This document shows positions 1 through 9,099 of a stretch of DNA of 64,000 bases, piece after piece. The position numbers were made by a program, and so were the translations under genes. Below the pieces are notes generated by a model that was not told where the DNA came from, ran no database searches, and worked only from the letters and a program-made list of their open reading frames with translations. Position 1 is the first letter of the stretch; each line of letters starts with the position of its first letter. The stretch is from contig NZ_CP009621.1 in assembly GCF_000973725.1 (NCBI RefSeq), positions 3,190,001 to 3,254,000 of the forward strand. Reading direction: 5' to 3'. This DNA is from Pontibacter korlensis (lineage in GTDB: Bacteria; Bacteroidota; Bacteroidia; Cytophagales; Hymenobacteraceae).

Positions 1-1396
1 GGTTGAGGGACTGGTTAAACTTGCCTGCAGCCTGTCGACTGGCATCCAAATCAGAAGCTACCAACGCATTCTTAAGCGTATAATAGCTGTCTACTAAAGC
101 TGTCAGTTGTTTCTGGAACGCTTCCGGTACCTCCATCATCTTGTTAGCTGGTGCGGTCATCATGCTATAGTTACCGCTCAGTTGGGCAGCTCCGTCTACA
201 GCGAAAACGCCGTTTGTTACTACCTGCTCCCCCTTGCTTAAGCCAGTCTGTACCAGGTACATATCTCCCAAACGTGGCCCTAAAGTGATCTCCCTCATCT
301 CAAATGCCGGCACCTCACGGTCATCAACCTTAACGTACACAACAGAGCGCTTACCAGTCCATAAAACGGCAGTCTTTTGCACGGCAAGGGCATCTTCAGT
401 GCCTGCAGCTTTGGTGGAGGTTTTGATACGTGCATTGGCAAACATACCTGGCTTTAGCTGATTACCAGGGTTGGCTACCTCAGCACGTACCTGCACAGCA
501 CGGGTACTGGCATCTAGTACAGGGGTTATAAACTGTACCTTGGCTTTAAACTCTTCGCCTGGTATACCCGGTACGGTAAAGTTTACGGTAGCACCTTCTT
601 TGATCCAGGAAAGGTCACTTTCATAAGCATCCAGCACTACCCACACAGAAGAAAGGTTGGCTACCTCAAATAACACTGAACCTGTGCTCACATAATCGCC
701 TACGGCCACCATGCGTTTAGTGACCACTCCAGAGGCATCAGCATAAATATCGAAGTTGGTGAGCAGTTCGTTGGCACTCTCAATACGCTGAATCTGGCTG
801 TTAGACAGGTTCCACAGCCTGAGTTTTGTTTTGGCCGCTTCGTAAAGCTCTGGCATCAGGTCTTTTGACTTAGCAGCTTCTTGTAACTCGCGCTGGGCAG
901 TAATCAGTTCCGGGGAGTATATGGAAGCCAAACGCTCGCCTTTTTTTACCTCCTGGCCAGTAAAGTTCACATAGAGCCGCTCAATACGACCAGGGAATTT
1001 GGCTGTTATAGAAGATACCTTTTGCTCGTTGAGTTGCACTGTTCCTGACAGCATCAGCTCGTTCTGAGGGTTAACCAGCTGTACCGGGGACGTCTGTATA
1101 TTGGAGAGAGCGATGGCTTCCGGCGTCATCTCAAGTACATATGGGCTTGCCTCTCCACCGTTGCCACCTGTTGCCGACACCGGGATAAGATCCATGCCGC
1201 AGATAGGGCATTTACCCGGCTCGTTCTGGCGGATGTTGGGGTGCATAGAGCAGGTATATTCTGTTGCTCCAGCTGTTTTAGCTGCATGGTTATGGCTTTC
1301 CTCTGCAGCCCTGCCACCGAAGAGAAGCCAGCCCAGTAACAGGCCACCCAGCGCTACCAGCAGGTATGTTGCAAATCGTTTATTTCGTGATTTCAT
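1..1396 (-). CDS. CusB-like RND efflux periplasmic adaptor (partial, 3' end outside window)
   Basis: Membrane-fusion (adaptor) subunit of a heavy-metal RND efflux pump, linking the inner-membrane pump to the outer-membrane channel. I translated 465 residues from an ATG at 1396; the C-terminus lies beyond the window. An N-terminal signal/anchor (hydrophobic run at residues 7-26) is followed by a heavy-metal-binding domain with YTCSMHP and CPICGMD near residues 50-75, typical of CusB-type adaptors in Bacteroidota. The barrel-sandwich and beta-barrel regions follow (motifs like GRIERLYVNFTGQEVKKGE). The last visible part resembles the start of a DUF3347 domain. It is the distal gene of the operon, 21 bp after the TolC-like gene. 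The two CxxC/Met motifs favour Cu+/Ag+ as substrate, but this is inference; Co/Zn/Cd cannot be excluded. Confidence 0.9.
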   Translation of the reverse strand, partial: MKSRNKRFATYLLVALGGLLLGWLLFGGRAAEESHNHAAKTAGATEYTCSMHPNIRQNEPGKCPICGMDLIPVSATGGNGGEASPYVLEMTPEAIALSNIQTSPVQLVNPQNELMLSGTVQLNEQKVSSITAKFPGRIERLYVNFTGQEVKKGERLASIYSPELITAQRELQEAAKSKDLMPELYEAAKTKLRLWNLSNSQIQRIESANELLTNFDIYADASGVVTKRMVAVGDYVSTGSVLFEVANLSSVWVVLDAYESDLSWIKEGATVNFTVPGIPGEEFKAKVQFITPVLDASTRAVQVRAEVANPGNQLKPGMFANARIKTSTKAAGTEDALAVQKTAVLWTGKRSVVYVKVDDREVPAFEMREITLGPRLGDMYLVQTGLSKGEQVVTNGVFAVDGAAQLSGNYSMMTAPANKMMEVPEAFQKQLTALVDSYYTLKNALVASDLDASRQAAGKFNQSLN

Positions 1397-1417
1397 CTGA
1401 TCGAAGATATCTTTTGA

Positions 1418-2860
1418 TTAATTATCGCTGTTCATCATTCTGTTAATGGCCGACACGGCAACGTGCTGGTTTGTAATTGCCTGCAGTTGCTGCTGTCTGT
1501 AACCTAGTATAGCCTGGCGCTGCCGCAGAATCTCCTCTATACCTGCGCCTGCCACCGAGTAATTGGTGGTAAGCAAGCGGATAGCCTGTTCGTTAAGGAT
1601 AATCTGCTCTTCCAGTAGCTGCAAAGTAGAACTGGCACGTTGGTAGTCGTACAGCAGGTTCTCCAGCTCAGAGAAAAGCTGTTTCTCGGCGGCCTCCTTG
1701 TTATAAGTTGCCGCTTCCTGCGCGTACTGCGCCTCCTTTTTAGCCGCATTATACTTCTTGCGGTAGATTGGCAGGCTTACTGTTACCATAGGCATGACCA
1801 TATTGTCACCACCCATTGGCATCTGCGTCATTTCATCAGTGCGGGGCTTTAGTACCATATAGTTTAGGCCAAAGCCAATCATGGGTCTGCCCATCAGCTG
1901 TGCCATGCGGTACTGAGCCTCTCGTGCTTTCTCATCCCACTCATACATCTTCAGCATCGGGTGATTCATGCGAACAGAGTCCTGGATGAGTGCCAGAGTG
2001 GCTGGAAGAGCGACAGGAGTTAGCGTGTCTGTAACCTGCACCTCCATATCAGGCTGCCTGTTGAGGAGGTTGTTAAAGGCCACTACCTGTGGTCGTCTGG
2101 AATCACGGAGTAGCTGCAGCCTGTTTTCCAGCTCCTTTACCTGCACCCGTATCAGGATCACATCCACCATGCTGCTACCTGAGCTTGCCATAGAGGCCAT
2201 ACTTCCGCCACTCATATTCCCACCTGATCTTGCTGAAGAGGTGTTGCCTCCTGTTGCTGATCCACCTCCCATACCAGTCATACCTGAGGAGGTACTGCCA
2301 GCGGAGTTGCCGCCCATACTTCCTGCTGGTGATCCGGCTGTACTTGAACGAGGTGTAGCTGGGGCACTAGCTGCCGGGGCGGATTTATACTTAGCTAGTG
2401 CCACCCGCTCTAGCGCCTTCATAATCTCCAGTTCCCGCTCCAGTAGCTGCACCTCTTCATCTATTTGATACAGGCTAAGCCAGGTGGTGCGCACGTCGTG
2501 ATAGAGGTTGATCTTGGCTTCCATAAATGAAGCAAACTTCATCTGGGCCATGTACTGTGCCTCGTTTTTAGCTGCACCAAGAGAGCCAAACCACGGAAAC
2601 ATCTGCATAATGGAGGCTTCGCCTACTTGTTTACCCATATACCTTTCCATCGGCTCCAGAAAGAAACCGAACGATGCCTCCGGGTCGGGAAGAGAGCCAG
2701 CTTGTGGCACTTTCTGCAGTGCAGCCTGGTATTCAGCGAAGCGGGCTTTCAGCAGCGGGTTGTTTTCTCCGGCTGTTACCTGGTACTCCTGCAGCGTTTG
2801 CGCCTGTAGCGCAGGAGCAGCTATCAGTAGGAGTATTATATATAAGATGATCTTTTTCAT
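1418..2860 (-). CDS. TolC/CusC-family outer membrane channel with Gly/Ser/Met-rich insert
   Basis: Outer-membrane efflux channel of the metal RND system, 480 residues. A clear signal peptide (MKKIILYIILLLIAAPALQAQ) starts the protein. TolC-type coiled-coil sequence follows, with long Ala/Gln/Glu-rich helices near residues 40-150 and 300-470. The odd part is a low-complexity stretch at about residues 160-230 made almost only of Gly, Ser, Ala, Thr and Met. It sits between two coiled-coil helices and so should lie in the periplasmic hairpin region. The start codon overlaps the stop of the pump gene (ATGA), so the two are translationally coupled. Assignment to the TolC family is firm; the metal specificity follows only from the neighbours. 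Confidence 0.9.
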   Translation of the reverse strand: MKKIILYIILLLIAAPALQAQTLQEYQVTAGENNPLLKARFAEYQAALQKVPQAGSLPDPEASFGFFLEPMERYMGKQVGEASIMQMFPWFGSLGAAKNEAQYMAQMKFASFMEAKINLYHDVRTTWLSLYQIDEEVQLLERELEIMKALERVALAKYKSAPAASAPATPRSSTAGSPAGSMGGNSAGSTSSGMTGMGGGSATGGNTSSARSGGNMSGGSMASMASSGSSMVDVILIRVQVKELENRLQLLRDSRRPQVVAFNNLLNRQPDMEVQVTDTLTPVALPATLALIQDSVRMNHPMLKMYEWDEKAREAQYRMAQLMGRPMIGFGLNYMVLKPRTDEMTQMPMGGDNMVMPMVTVSLPIYRKKYNAAKKEAQYAQEAATYNKEAAEKQLFSELENLLYDYQRASSTLQLLEEQIILNEQAIRLLTTNYSVAGAGIEEILRQRQAILGYRQQQLQAITNQHVAVSAINRMMNSDN

Positions 2861-5800
2861 GCTACTTGCTTGATTTGTTTGCGAACCTTCACTTCTTCGC
2901 GCCAGCTATACAGCACTGGCACAATGAACAGGGTGATCAATGCTACCACCATGCCTCCGAAAGTCGGAATGGCCATCGGAACCATGATATCAGAACCACG
3001 GCCGGTAGAGGTAAGTACAGGCAGCAGGGCCAGCAGGGTAGTGGCCGTTGTCATCAAACATGGCCTTACGCGGCGCATACCTGCCTCCAGCACGGTTTCC
3101 CGCACTTGTTTCTCCGACTCCAACTGTAGCCCCTCAAAGCTTTGTTTCAGGTAAGTGCCCATTACCACACCGTCGTCTGTAGCTATACCGAAGAGGGCGA
3201 TAAAGCCCACCCATACAGCCACACTCAGGTTAAAGGTACGCATCTGGAACAGCTCCCGGATGTTGGTGTCTCCAAAGGAGAAGTTCAGGAACCAGTCTTG
3301 GCTGTAGAGCCACAGCATCATAAATCCACCCGAAAAAGCCATGGCAATAGAGGTGAAAATAAATAGCGTGGTAGATACAGAACGGAACTGGAAGTACAGG
3401 ATCAGGAAGATGATGAGCAAGCTAAGCGGGATCACAATAGAAAGTCTCTTCTCTGCCCGTACCTGATTTTCGTAGGTGCCTGAGAACTTGTAGCTCACAC
3501 CAGATGGCACCACCAGTTCTCCAGACTCAATCTTCTGGTTCAGGTAGCGCTGCGCATCCTCCACCACTGAAACCTCAGCAAAGCCGTCGCGCTTATCGAG
3601 CAGCACATAGCCCGTCAGGAAGGAATTTTCACCACGGATCATCATAGGCCCAGGGCGGTATATTACCTCGGCAATCTCGCCCAACGGTACCTGCGCTCCA
3701 CTAGCCGTTGTAATCATGATGCGATCAACTGACTCAGGATCGTTACGGTATTCTCGGGCGTAGCGGGCACGGATAGAGTAGCGCTCCCGGCCTTCTACAG
3801 TAGTTGTTAGCGCCATACCGCCCATCGCCACTTCTAAATATTCCTGCACATCCGCCACATTAAGGCCATAGCGGGCCATTGCTCGACGATTCAGTTCTAT
3901 CTCCATGTAAGGCTTGCCAAGGGAACGGTCGGCAAACACAGCCTCCGGCTTTACTGATGGCACCTCTTTCAGGTAGCGCTCCAGCTGAAGGCTGAAGTCT
4001 TCTATGGTTTTCAGGTCAGGGCCGTATACTTTGATACCCATTGGGGCGCGCATGCCGGTCTGCAGCATCACGAGGCGTGTTTCTATTGGCTGTAGCTTTG
4101 GTGCCGAAGTAACGCCAGGTACATTAGCCACTTTTACGATTTCATTCCAGATATCATCCGGGCTTTTAATGTGGTCGCGCCACTGGCGGTAATATTCACC
4201 GTTTTTATCCTCCACCAGCTCACCAGCCTCATCGCGCACAAACTCACCTGCATCGTCTACTTTGTAGCGAATTCGCTGGCCGTTGGCATCTGTCTTATAC
4301 TCGGACTTGTACTGAATCACGTTCTCGTACATCGACATTGGCGCCGGATCAAGCGCAGTTTCAGCCCTACCTGCCTTGCCCACTACCATTTCCACTTCCG
4401 GGATGGCTGTGATGAGCATATCCAGTTGCTGCACGATGCGCTTATTGGCCTCCACGCCTGAGTGCGGCATTGAGGTAGGCATCAACAGGAAGGCTCCTTC
4501 ATCCAAAGAAGGCATGAATTCTTCGCCCAAGCCAGGGAAAGTATGTGCTAAGCCGCTCCAAACAGAAGTGGTGCGAATATTATAGCCTGTTTTGTCGATG
4601 CCGCTTGCCAGCCATCCAAACACGCCGTTGAAACCTAGCCATACGTTTAAGCCAATCAGCATAATAAGCGCTGGAATAGCCAGAAACTTAGCTTTATTGG
4701 CCAGGCACCACATCAGGATGCGCGGGTACGCTTTTATAAATAAGGCAAAAGTCCCCAGCACTAAACCAATGACGAGCAGGATGAAGAGGAAGTTTAAGAC
4801 CAAGCTAGCAGAAGCACCCAACGGCATCCAGTAAGAAGCCAACAACCACGATACTGCCAGCACGGCAATAGCTACCATAACAGGCATGTTGTATCGGCCA
4901 TAACGCTCTGGTTTATAATAGGTTATCAGGTTGTTGGCAGCAATCAGAAGGAGCGTGATACCTGCCAGCGGAAGTATAAAAATAGCCACCACACCCATAC
5001 CAAGCAGCACCCAGTTAAAGATCTTTGACCAAGTCACGTTCTTCGACCTCAGCCCAAGTATAGAATGGGCAAAAGCCGGCATGATCAGGATCGCAAAAAT
5101 TAGTGAGGCTACCAGTGCGAAAGTCTTAGTGAAGGCTAGTGGACCAAACAACTTACCCTCAGCTGCCTCTAAAGTAAACACCGGCAAGAAGCTAACGATG
5201 GTAGTGGATACGGCCGTAAGTATGGCAGTGGCTACCTCGGTAGTGGCATTGTACACCGTCTTTAACAGCGACTGCCCGGGAGGTGCCTCATCCAGATGGC
5301 GCAGGATATTTTCGTTCAGGATGATGCCCAAATCCACCATAGTACCAATGGCAATGGCTATACCTGACAAGGCCACGATATTGGCATCCACGTTGAAGTA
5401 CTTCATCATGATGAAGGTCATCAGTACAGCCAGTGGGAGCAGGGCAGAAATAAGCAACGAAGCGCGCAGGTTGTACACCATCACGATGATTACGATGATG
5501 GTGATAAGAATTTGAAGCAGGATAGCCTCGTTAAGTGTTCCCAGTGTCTCATTGATCAGCTGCGTACGGTCGTAGAAGGGCACAACCGTTACTTTGGAAG
5601 TACGCCCGTCAGCCAGCTTTTTTGTTGGCAGGCCAGCAGAGATCTCGTCCAGCTTCTCCTTTACATTATTGATAACGGCCAGCGGGTTGTCGCCGTAGCG
5701 GGCTATTACCACACCGCCCACAGCCTCGGCACCGCTTTTATCCAGCACACCGAGCATAGAGCGGTCGGCAGGACCTATGTTTACACGGGCAATATCGCGG

Positions 5801-6627
5801 ATGCGGATAGGTACGTTGGCATTTACCTTTACCACAGCCTCCTCAATATCCTCCAGGTCCTGTACATAGCCCAGGCCACGCACCAGGTACTCTACTTGGT
5901 TTATCTCTACGGTATTAGCCCCTACATCCTGGTTGCTGTTCTTCAAGGTGTTCATCACCTCCATCATGGAGACATTGTTTGCCTTCATGGCGATGGGGTC
6001 CAGATCCACCTGGTACTCTTTGATATAGCCACCTACGGAGGCTACCTCGGCTACACCTTCTGCCCCGGCCAGGGCATAGCGTACATAAAAGTCTTGGATG
6101 GTACGCAGTTCGTGTAGATCCCAGCCACCGGCAGGTTTCCCGTTCTCATCACGGCCTTCCAGCGTGTACCAGTATACCTGTCCCAAAGCTGTAGCATCCG
6201 GGCCTAGTTTTGGAGTTACCTCCTCAGGCAGCAGGTCGGCTGGCAAAGAGTTGAGTTTCTCCAGTATTCGGGAGCGGCTCCAGTAATACTCCGTATCCTC
6301 GTCGAAGATAACGTAGATGCTGGAGAAGCCGAACATAGAGGTTGAACGGATGGTTTTAACCCCTGGCATGCCCAAAAGAGAGGTGGTAAGCGGATAGGTG
6401 ATCTGGTCCTCCACATCCTGCGGAGAGCGGCCCATCCACTCTGTAAAAATAATTTGCTGGTTCTCACCGATGTCCGGAATAGCGTCAACCGGGACCGGGT
6501 CTCGTGGAAGAAAATTGACATTCCAGTTGAATGGAGCTACTACAATGCCCCACCCAACGATGAGGAGTAGGAGCAAAACCGTTACAAGTTTCTGCTCCAG
6601 AAAGAATTTTATAATGCTGTTTAACAT
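2857..6627 (-). CDS. CusA/CzcA-family heavy-metal efflux RND pump
   Basis: Inner-membrane proton-driven metal exporter of the HME-RND family. I choose the ATG at 6627 (MLNSIIKFFLEQK, 1256 residues); an in-frame ATG at 6648 would add seven residues. Family signs are the N-terminal membrane helix, the TM4 motif GIAIAIGTMVDLGIILNEN with its proton-relay Asp and Glu, and the second-half motif FGIATDDGVVMGTYLKQ. It is about 200 residues longer than CusA of E. coli (about 1047). The extra length is partly a set of hydrophobic segments at about residues 525-660, between the TM6 region and the second periplasmic domain, plus a charged insert around residues 770-810. HME pumps of Bacteroidota often have such an insert. 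Operon partners are the channel and adaptor genes downstream and a small Cys-rich protein upstream. Confidence 0.93.
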   Translation of the reverse strand: MLNSIIKFFLEQKLVTVLLLLLIVGWGIVVAPFNWNVNFLPRDPVPVDAIPDIGENQQIIFTEWMGRSPQDVEDQITYPLTTSLLGMPGVKTIRSTSMFGFSSIYVIFDEDTEYYWSRSRILEKLNSLPADLLPEEVTPKLGPDATALGQVYWYTLEGRDENGKPAGGWDLHELRTIQDFYVRYALAGAEGVAEVASVGGYIKEYQVDLDPIAMKANNVSMMEVMNTLKNSNQDVGANTVEINQVEYLVRGLGYVQDLEDIEEAVVKVNANVPIRIRDIARVNIGPADRSMLGVLDKSGAEAVGGVVIARYGDNPLAVINNVKEKLDEISAGLPTKKLADGRTSKVTVVPFYDRTQLINETLGTLNEAILLQILITIIVIIVMVYNLRASLLISALLPLAVLMTFIMMKYFNVDANIVALSGIAIAIGTMVDLGIILNENILRHLDEAPPGQSLLKTVYNATTEVATAILTAVSTTIVSFLPVFTLEAAEGKLFGPLAFTKTFALVASLIFAILIMPAFAHSILGLRSKNVTWSKIFNWVLLGMGVVAIFILPLAGITLLLIAANNLITYYKPERYGRYNMPVMVAIAVLAVSWLLASYWMPLGASASLVLNFLFILLVIGLVLGTFALFIKAYPRILMWCLANKAKFLAIPALIMLIGLNVWLGFNGVFGWLASGIDKTGYNIRTTSVWSGLAHTFPGLGEEFMPSLDEGAFLLMPTSMPHSGVEANKRIVQQLDMLITAIPEVEMVVGKAGRAETALDPAPMSMYENVIQYKSEYKTDANGQRIRYKVDDAGEFVRDEAGELVEDKNGEYYRQWRDHIKSPDDIWNEIVKVANVPGVTSAPKLQPIETRLVMLQTGMRAPMGIKVYGPDLKTIEDFSLQLERYLKEVPSVKPEAVFADRSLGKPYMEIELNRRAMARYGLNVADVQEYLEVAMGGMALTTTVEGRERYSIRARYAREYRNDPESVDRIMITTASGAQVPLGEIAEVIYRPGPMMIRGENSFLTGYVLLDKRDGFAEVSVVEDAQRYLNQKIESGELVVPSGVSYKFSGTYENQVRAEKRLSIVIPLSLLIIFLILYFQFRSVSTTLFIFTSIAMAFSGGFMMLWLYSQDWFLNFSFGDTNIRELFQMRTFNLSVAVWVGFIALFGIATDDGVVMGTYLKQSFEGLQLESEKQVRETVLEAGMRRVRPCLMTTATTLLALLPVLTSTGRGSDIMVPMAIPTFGGMVVALITLFIVPVLYSWREEVKVRKQIKQVA

Positions 6628-6724
6628 GCTTGATTCGATTAGATACAAAGGAGTTAGGCTACCGAAAAGGCAGCAACAAACTGAACCAGCCTACACAGGC
6701 AGGTTTAATCGAAAAAAGCAGAGT

Positions 6725-7153
6725 TTATATCAGGAAAGACTGCACCAGCACCGGTATGTCGCGGGCTAGTGGGGGGGACTCGTATAAGGCGTAAGCTGGC
6801 TTTAGCTCAACTTCAGGAGCAAACCACTGAAGCACCAGTACCTTAACAGCGGCAATAAACTTGATATCCTGCAGCTTGTTCAGTGAAACAGGTTTGTCTT
6901 TTGCAGCCACATCCAGCCGCTCCACTTTTACCTGGTGGTCTTGGCAGCAGTTCTCATCAGCTTCTTGGTCTGGAGCATGGCAAGGAGGAATCTCTTCCTT
7001 GGGCTTCTCCATCGGGCATTCTGCCTCGGCTCCGAAGAAGGTTACATCTCGTAACTCTCCGCCACAAATATGCATACCCACAGCCATACCCGTCGAGGAG
7101 ACGAGCACCAGCAGTGTAAGGGTTAGCAATAAGATCTGGCGGTATAGGTTCAT
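6725..7153 (-). CDS. Small Cys/His-rich exported protein, HYC_CC_PP type
   Basis: A 142-residue protein starting with a hydrophobic signal or anchor segment (MNLYRQILLLTLTLLVLVSS). It then has MHICGG near residue 28, an ECPMEKP motif and a CCQDH motif near residue 69. The Cys/His spacing matches the small protein family that NCBI calls HYC_CC_PP, commonly found beside metal-efflux genes in Bacteroidota; I recall that family from memory and cannot search for it here. It lies 97 bp upstream of the chosen pump start on the same strand and probably leads the efflux operon. Metal binding or sensing in the periplasm is a reasonable inference from the Cys/His/Met content. No biochemical function is established by the sequence. 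Confidence 0.75.
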   Translation of the reverse strand: MNLYRQILLLTLTLLVLVSSTGMAVGMHICGGELRDVTFFGAEAECPMEKPKEEIPPCHAPDQEADENCCQDHQVKVERLDVAAKDKPVSLNKLQDIKFIAAVKVLVLQWFAPEVELKPAYALYESPPLARDIPVLVQSFLI

Positions 7154-7173
7154 GAGTTACTTTATACTTGCTA

Positions 7174-7181
7174 CAAAGGTA
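7174..7181 (-). promoter_or_regulatory. Possible Bacteroidota -7 box for the metal-efflux operon
   Basis: On the minus strand the sequence reads TACCTTTG, an exact match to the Bacteroidota -7 consensus TAnnTTTG, 20 bp before the ATG at 7153. I see no good -33 TTTG/TTG at the usual 19-21 bp spacing, so this is only half a promoter. Confidence 0.3.
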
Positions 7182-7282
7182 TAAGCCCAAGCGCAAGGAT
7201 GCTTATAAAATTAACAAAAACTTTTACATAATTTCTCCCTTAAGGTTGTAAAAGCTTTGAAATTAAATTTATTTATACTTCT

Positions 7283-7933
7283 CTAAACCAGTGAGTTTAT
7301 GCTTTCTTCCATATGCTTCAGGAAGAGGTGAATGTGGTAGCCATCGGCCAAAGCATGGTGTACCCGCACACTCAGTGGCAGCACCACTTTCTCTGCTTGT
7401 ACCTCTAATTTTCCAAAAGCTAACTTAGGAATAGCGTCGTTAGCGTCGCCCATATGGGCATGCTCCATTCCATTAAACTTAAACCAAGGAAGGGTGGTGG
7501 CATGTATCAGATCAGGGCCGTTGTAGCCGTAGAATAGCTTGCTGCCTTGCTTCGCCTCAGCCACAATTTCAGAAGCCTCTTTAGAGAAAGCCTGAAGGTC
7601 CGGGTGGTGCGGCAGGTGTACGAAAGACACTGTTTTACGGTCCGTCAGCACTGTAGTTGAAATATCTGCGGCCTCATACTTTACTACTTCATTGCCTTCC
7701 AGGCGCAACAGGAAGTTATCTGTCTTTAAAACGCCTTGTGTAGCGGCATGCATATAAGCCAGAAAAACCGAAAGCTTGTGCTTTTTGCAATAGTGGAATA
7801 AGTTGGTAATTTCTACTTCGGTGTGGACATTGAAGAAAGGCTGCTCAAAGCCTTTGAAGAAATGAAAATGCTCTTCACGCTCCCAACCTTTCGTTTCGAA
7901 GCGTGTTTTTTTGTATTGAGATCTTGTAAGCAT
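7283..7933 (-). CDS. Chloramphenicol acetyltransferase-like protein (CatA fold)
   Basis: A 216-residue protein of the trimeric chloramphenicol acetyltransferase family, close to the usual length of about 215-220. The catalytic signature HHALADGYH near residue 190 contains the base His and the structural Asp (family pattern HHxxxDG). The N-terminal EREEHFHFFKGFEQPFF corresponds to the conserved WNRKEHFEFF-type segment of CAT enzymes, and LPWFKFNGMEH matches the acceptor-pocket region. CAT enzymes acetylate the 3-hydroxyl of chloramphenicol with acetyl-CoA in the cytoplasm. Chromosomal homologues in environmental Bacteroidota may act on other substrates, so resistance is not proven. It stands alone, with the metal operon 130 bp downstream on the same strand. 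Confidence 0.88.
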   Translation of the reverse strand: MLTRSQYKKTRFETKGWEREEHFHFFKGFEQPFFNVHTEVEITNLFHYCKKHKLSVFLAYMHAATQGVLKTDNFLLRLEGNEVVKYEAADISTTVLTDRKTVSFVHLPHHPDLQAFSKEASEIVAEAKQGSKLFYGYNGPDLIHATTLPWFKFNGMEHAHMGDANDAIPKLAFGKLEVQAEKVVLPLSVRVHHALADGYHIHLFLKHMEESINSLV

Positions 7934-7953
7934 GTAAGCAGTTGATGATGGCG

Positions 7954-7961
7954 CAAAGGTA
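7954..7961 (-). promoter_or_regulatory. Possible -7 box for the CAT-like gene
   Basis: The minus strand reads TACCTTTG (TAnnTTTG consensus) 20 bp before the ATG at 7933. Just upstream is an imperfect palindrome of AGC-C-TTTG and CAAA-GCT halves. The -33 position reads TTTT rather than TTTG. Confidence 0.35.
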
Positions 7962-8386
7962 CAGCTTTGGGCAAAGGCTGAAAAGGAGATTTTCTTTTAG
8001 TTCTAAACAAGTGGGGGAAGCTATACTTTCTTGCTGCTGTTCATCCCTAGCCTTACAACCGCTGCTGTTTCATCTTTGGCTTTGTTGCCCTCTAGGCCGG
8101 GAGGCCTCGTCCTTGGGTTGAGCGCTGTGTTCCCTCCTGCGCCAGGGCGCTGCCGCTCGCGCGGCACCGGATCTCACAAGGCGCTCAACCCAAGGACTGG
8201 GATCATTTTAAATAGCTCCTGCTTTCTGCAACTGTCCCCTTAAGGACAAGTGAGACGAGAGTCGAAACTTGCGACCGTAGGTCAGAGGGGTGGGTTCGCT
8301 TAGGTAGCTAGTGCTACAGCACTTAGACTTTGAGAAATGGCAGCCTCGGTAAAACTAAAGCAGGGAGTTGGAAAAAACCAATTTCT
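7962..8386. other. Non-coding stretch with a long inverted repeat
   Basis: No convincing gene is visible between the CAT-like gene and the secreted protein. The stretch contains the GC-rich inverted repeat listed separately at 8109-8197. The remainder shows nothing I can name. Confidence 0.5.
8109..8197. repeat. Inverted repeat, 17-bp perfect arms with structured GC-rich loop
   Basis: GTCCTTGGGTTGAGCGC at 8109-8125 is the exact reverse complement of 8181-8197. The 55-bp centre is GC-rich and holds a further hairpin, TGCCGC-TCGC-GCGGCA. There is no T-run after either arm, so it is not a standard terminator. It looks like a dispersed palindromic intergenic element, but only one copy is present here. 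Confidence 0.6.
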
Positions 8387-9043
8387 TCACCTGATCTTAA
8401 ATCCCAGACCTAGCAGCCCGTGCAGGGCAACATTGGGGACTTGTGCTTCTCCATTTGCTACAGGTACCTCTACATAAGAGGCCGTAACCCTGCCTTCTCC
8501 AAGAATAAACCACTTTTTGGTGAAGTAGTAGCGTTTAGTTACAGCAGCCTCCACCACAGAGCCGGAAATGTAGTAGCCTTCGTCAAAAATGCCCCTGTCT
8601 TCTGGATAGGGAACATTGTGTATGGTTGATTCGGGATGTGTGATAACTAGTCCGGCACCGGCGGAGAGGGTAAGGCCGTAGACCAGCCAGAGGCGGTTTA
8701 GGGTAAGCAGATTATAGCCATCGGTTATAGAAAAGCGCTGCACCTCAGGCGGTGGGTTGTCAAGTATGAGCTTGTGGTGCGTAAACTTCAGTTCCCAGCC
8801 TTTTTCGCTTTGCCAGGTGCTCACGCGGATGTCGTAGTATACTGGTGGGTTGAAAGGTTCTGTGCAGTATTTGGCCCTTAATTCAATATCCGCCGCATCG
8901 CTCTGCGAAATGTGTAGGGGCGTAAGGAAGTTATGCGCACCTCCGCCTGCCACTGCTACTTCCCAGGCTCGGTTCTGGCTATTTCCTGTATGTGCCCAAA
9001 GTAGCAGGGCTGTGATAAGCAGCGCCAACTGTTTCAGCTTCAT
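8387..9043 (-). CDS. Secreted protein of unknown function, possible small outer-membrane barrel
   Basis: A 218-residue protein with a clear signal peptide (MKLKQLALLITALLLWAHTGNS). I do not recognise a named family. The mature part alternates hydrophobic and polar residues and ends LHGLLGLGFKIR. A terminal strand with an aromatic or basic end, together with glycine-rich strands, is common in small outer-membrane beta-barrels, so an envelope location is likely. It lies 56 bp beyond the end of nuoN in the direction of transcription and could be read through from the nuo operon or have its own promoter. No catalytic motif is visible. Confidence 0.65.
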   Translation of the reverse strand: MKLKQLALLITALLLWAHTGNSQNRAWEVAVAGGGAHNFLTPLHISQSDAADIELRAKYCTEPFNPPVYYDIRVSTWQSEKGWELKFTHHKLILDNPPPEVQRFSITDGYNLLTLNRLWLVYGLTLSAGAGLVITHPESTIHNVPYPEDRGIFDEGYYISGSVVEAAVTKRYYFTKKWFILGEGRVTASYVEVPVANGEAQVPNVALHGLLGLGFKIR

Positions 9044-9099
9044 CCCCTCATCCTCCTAAGTATAACCAATAAGTTTAACGGGGGATGATGTGCTCGTGT

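Noticed and set aside
1968..2468. 166-codon plus-strand open frame opposite the TolC-like gene
   Set aside because: It is the complement of the Gly/Ser-rich low-complexity part of the channel gene; the long open frame follows from that base composition.
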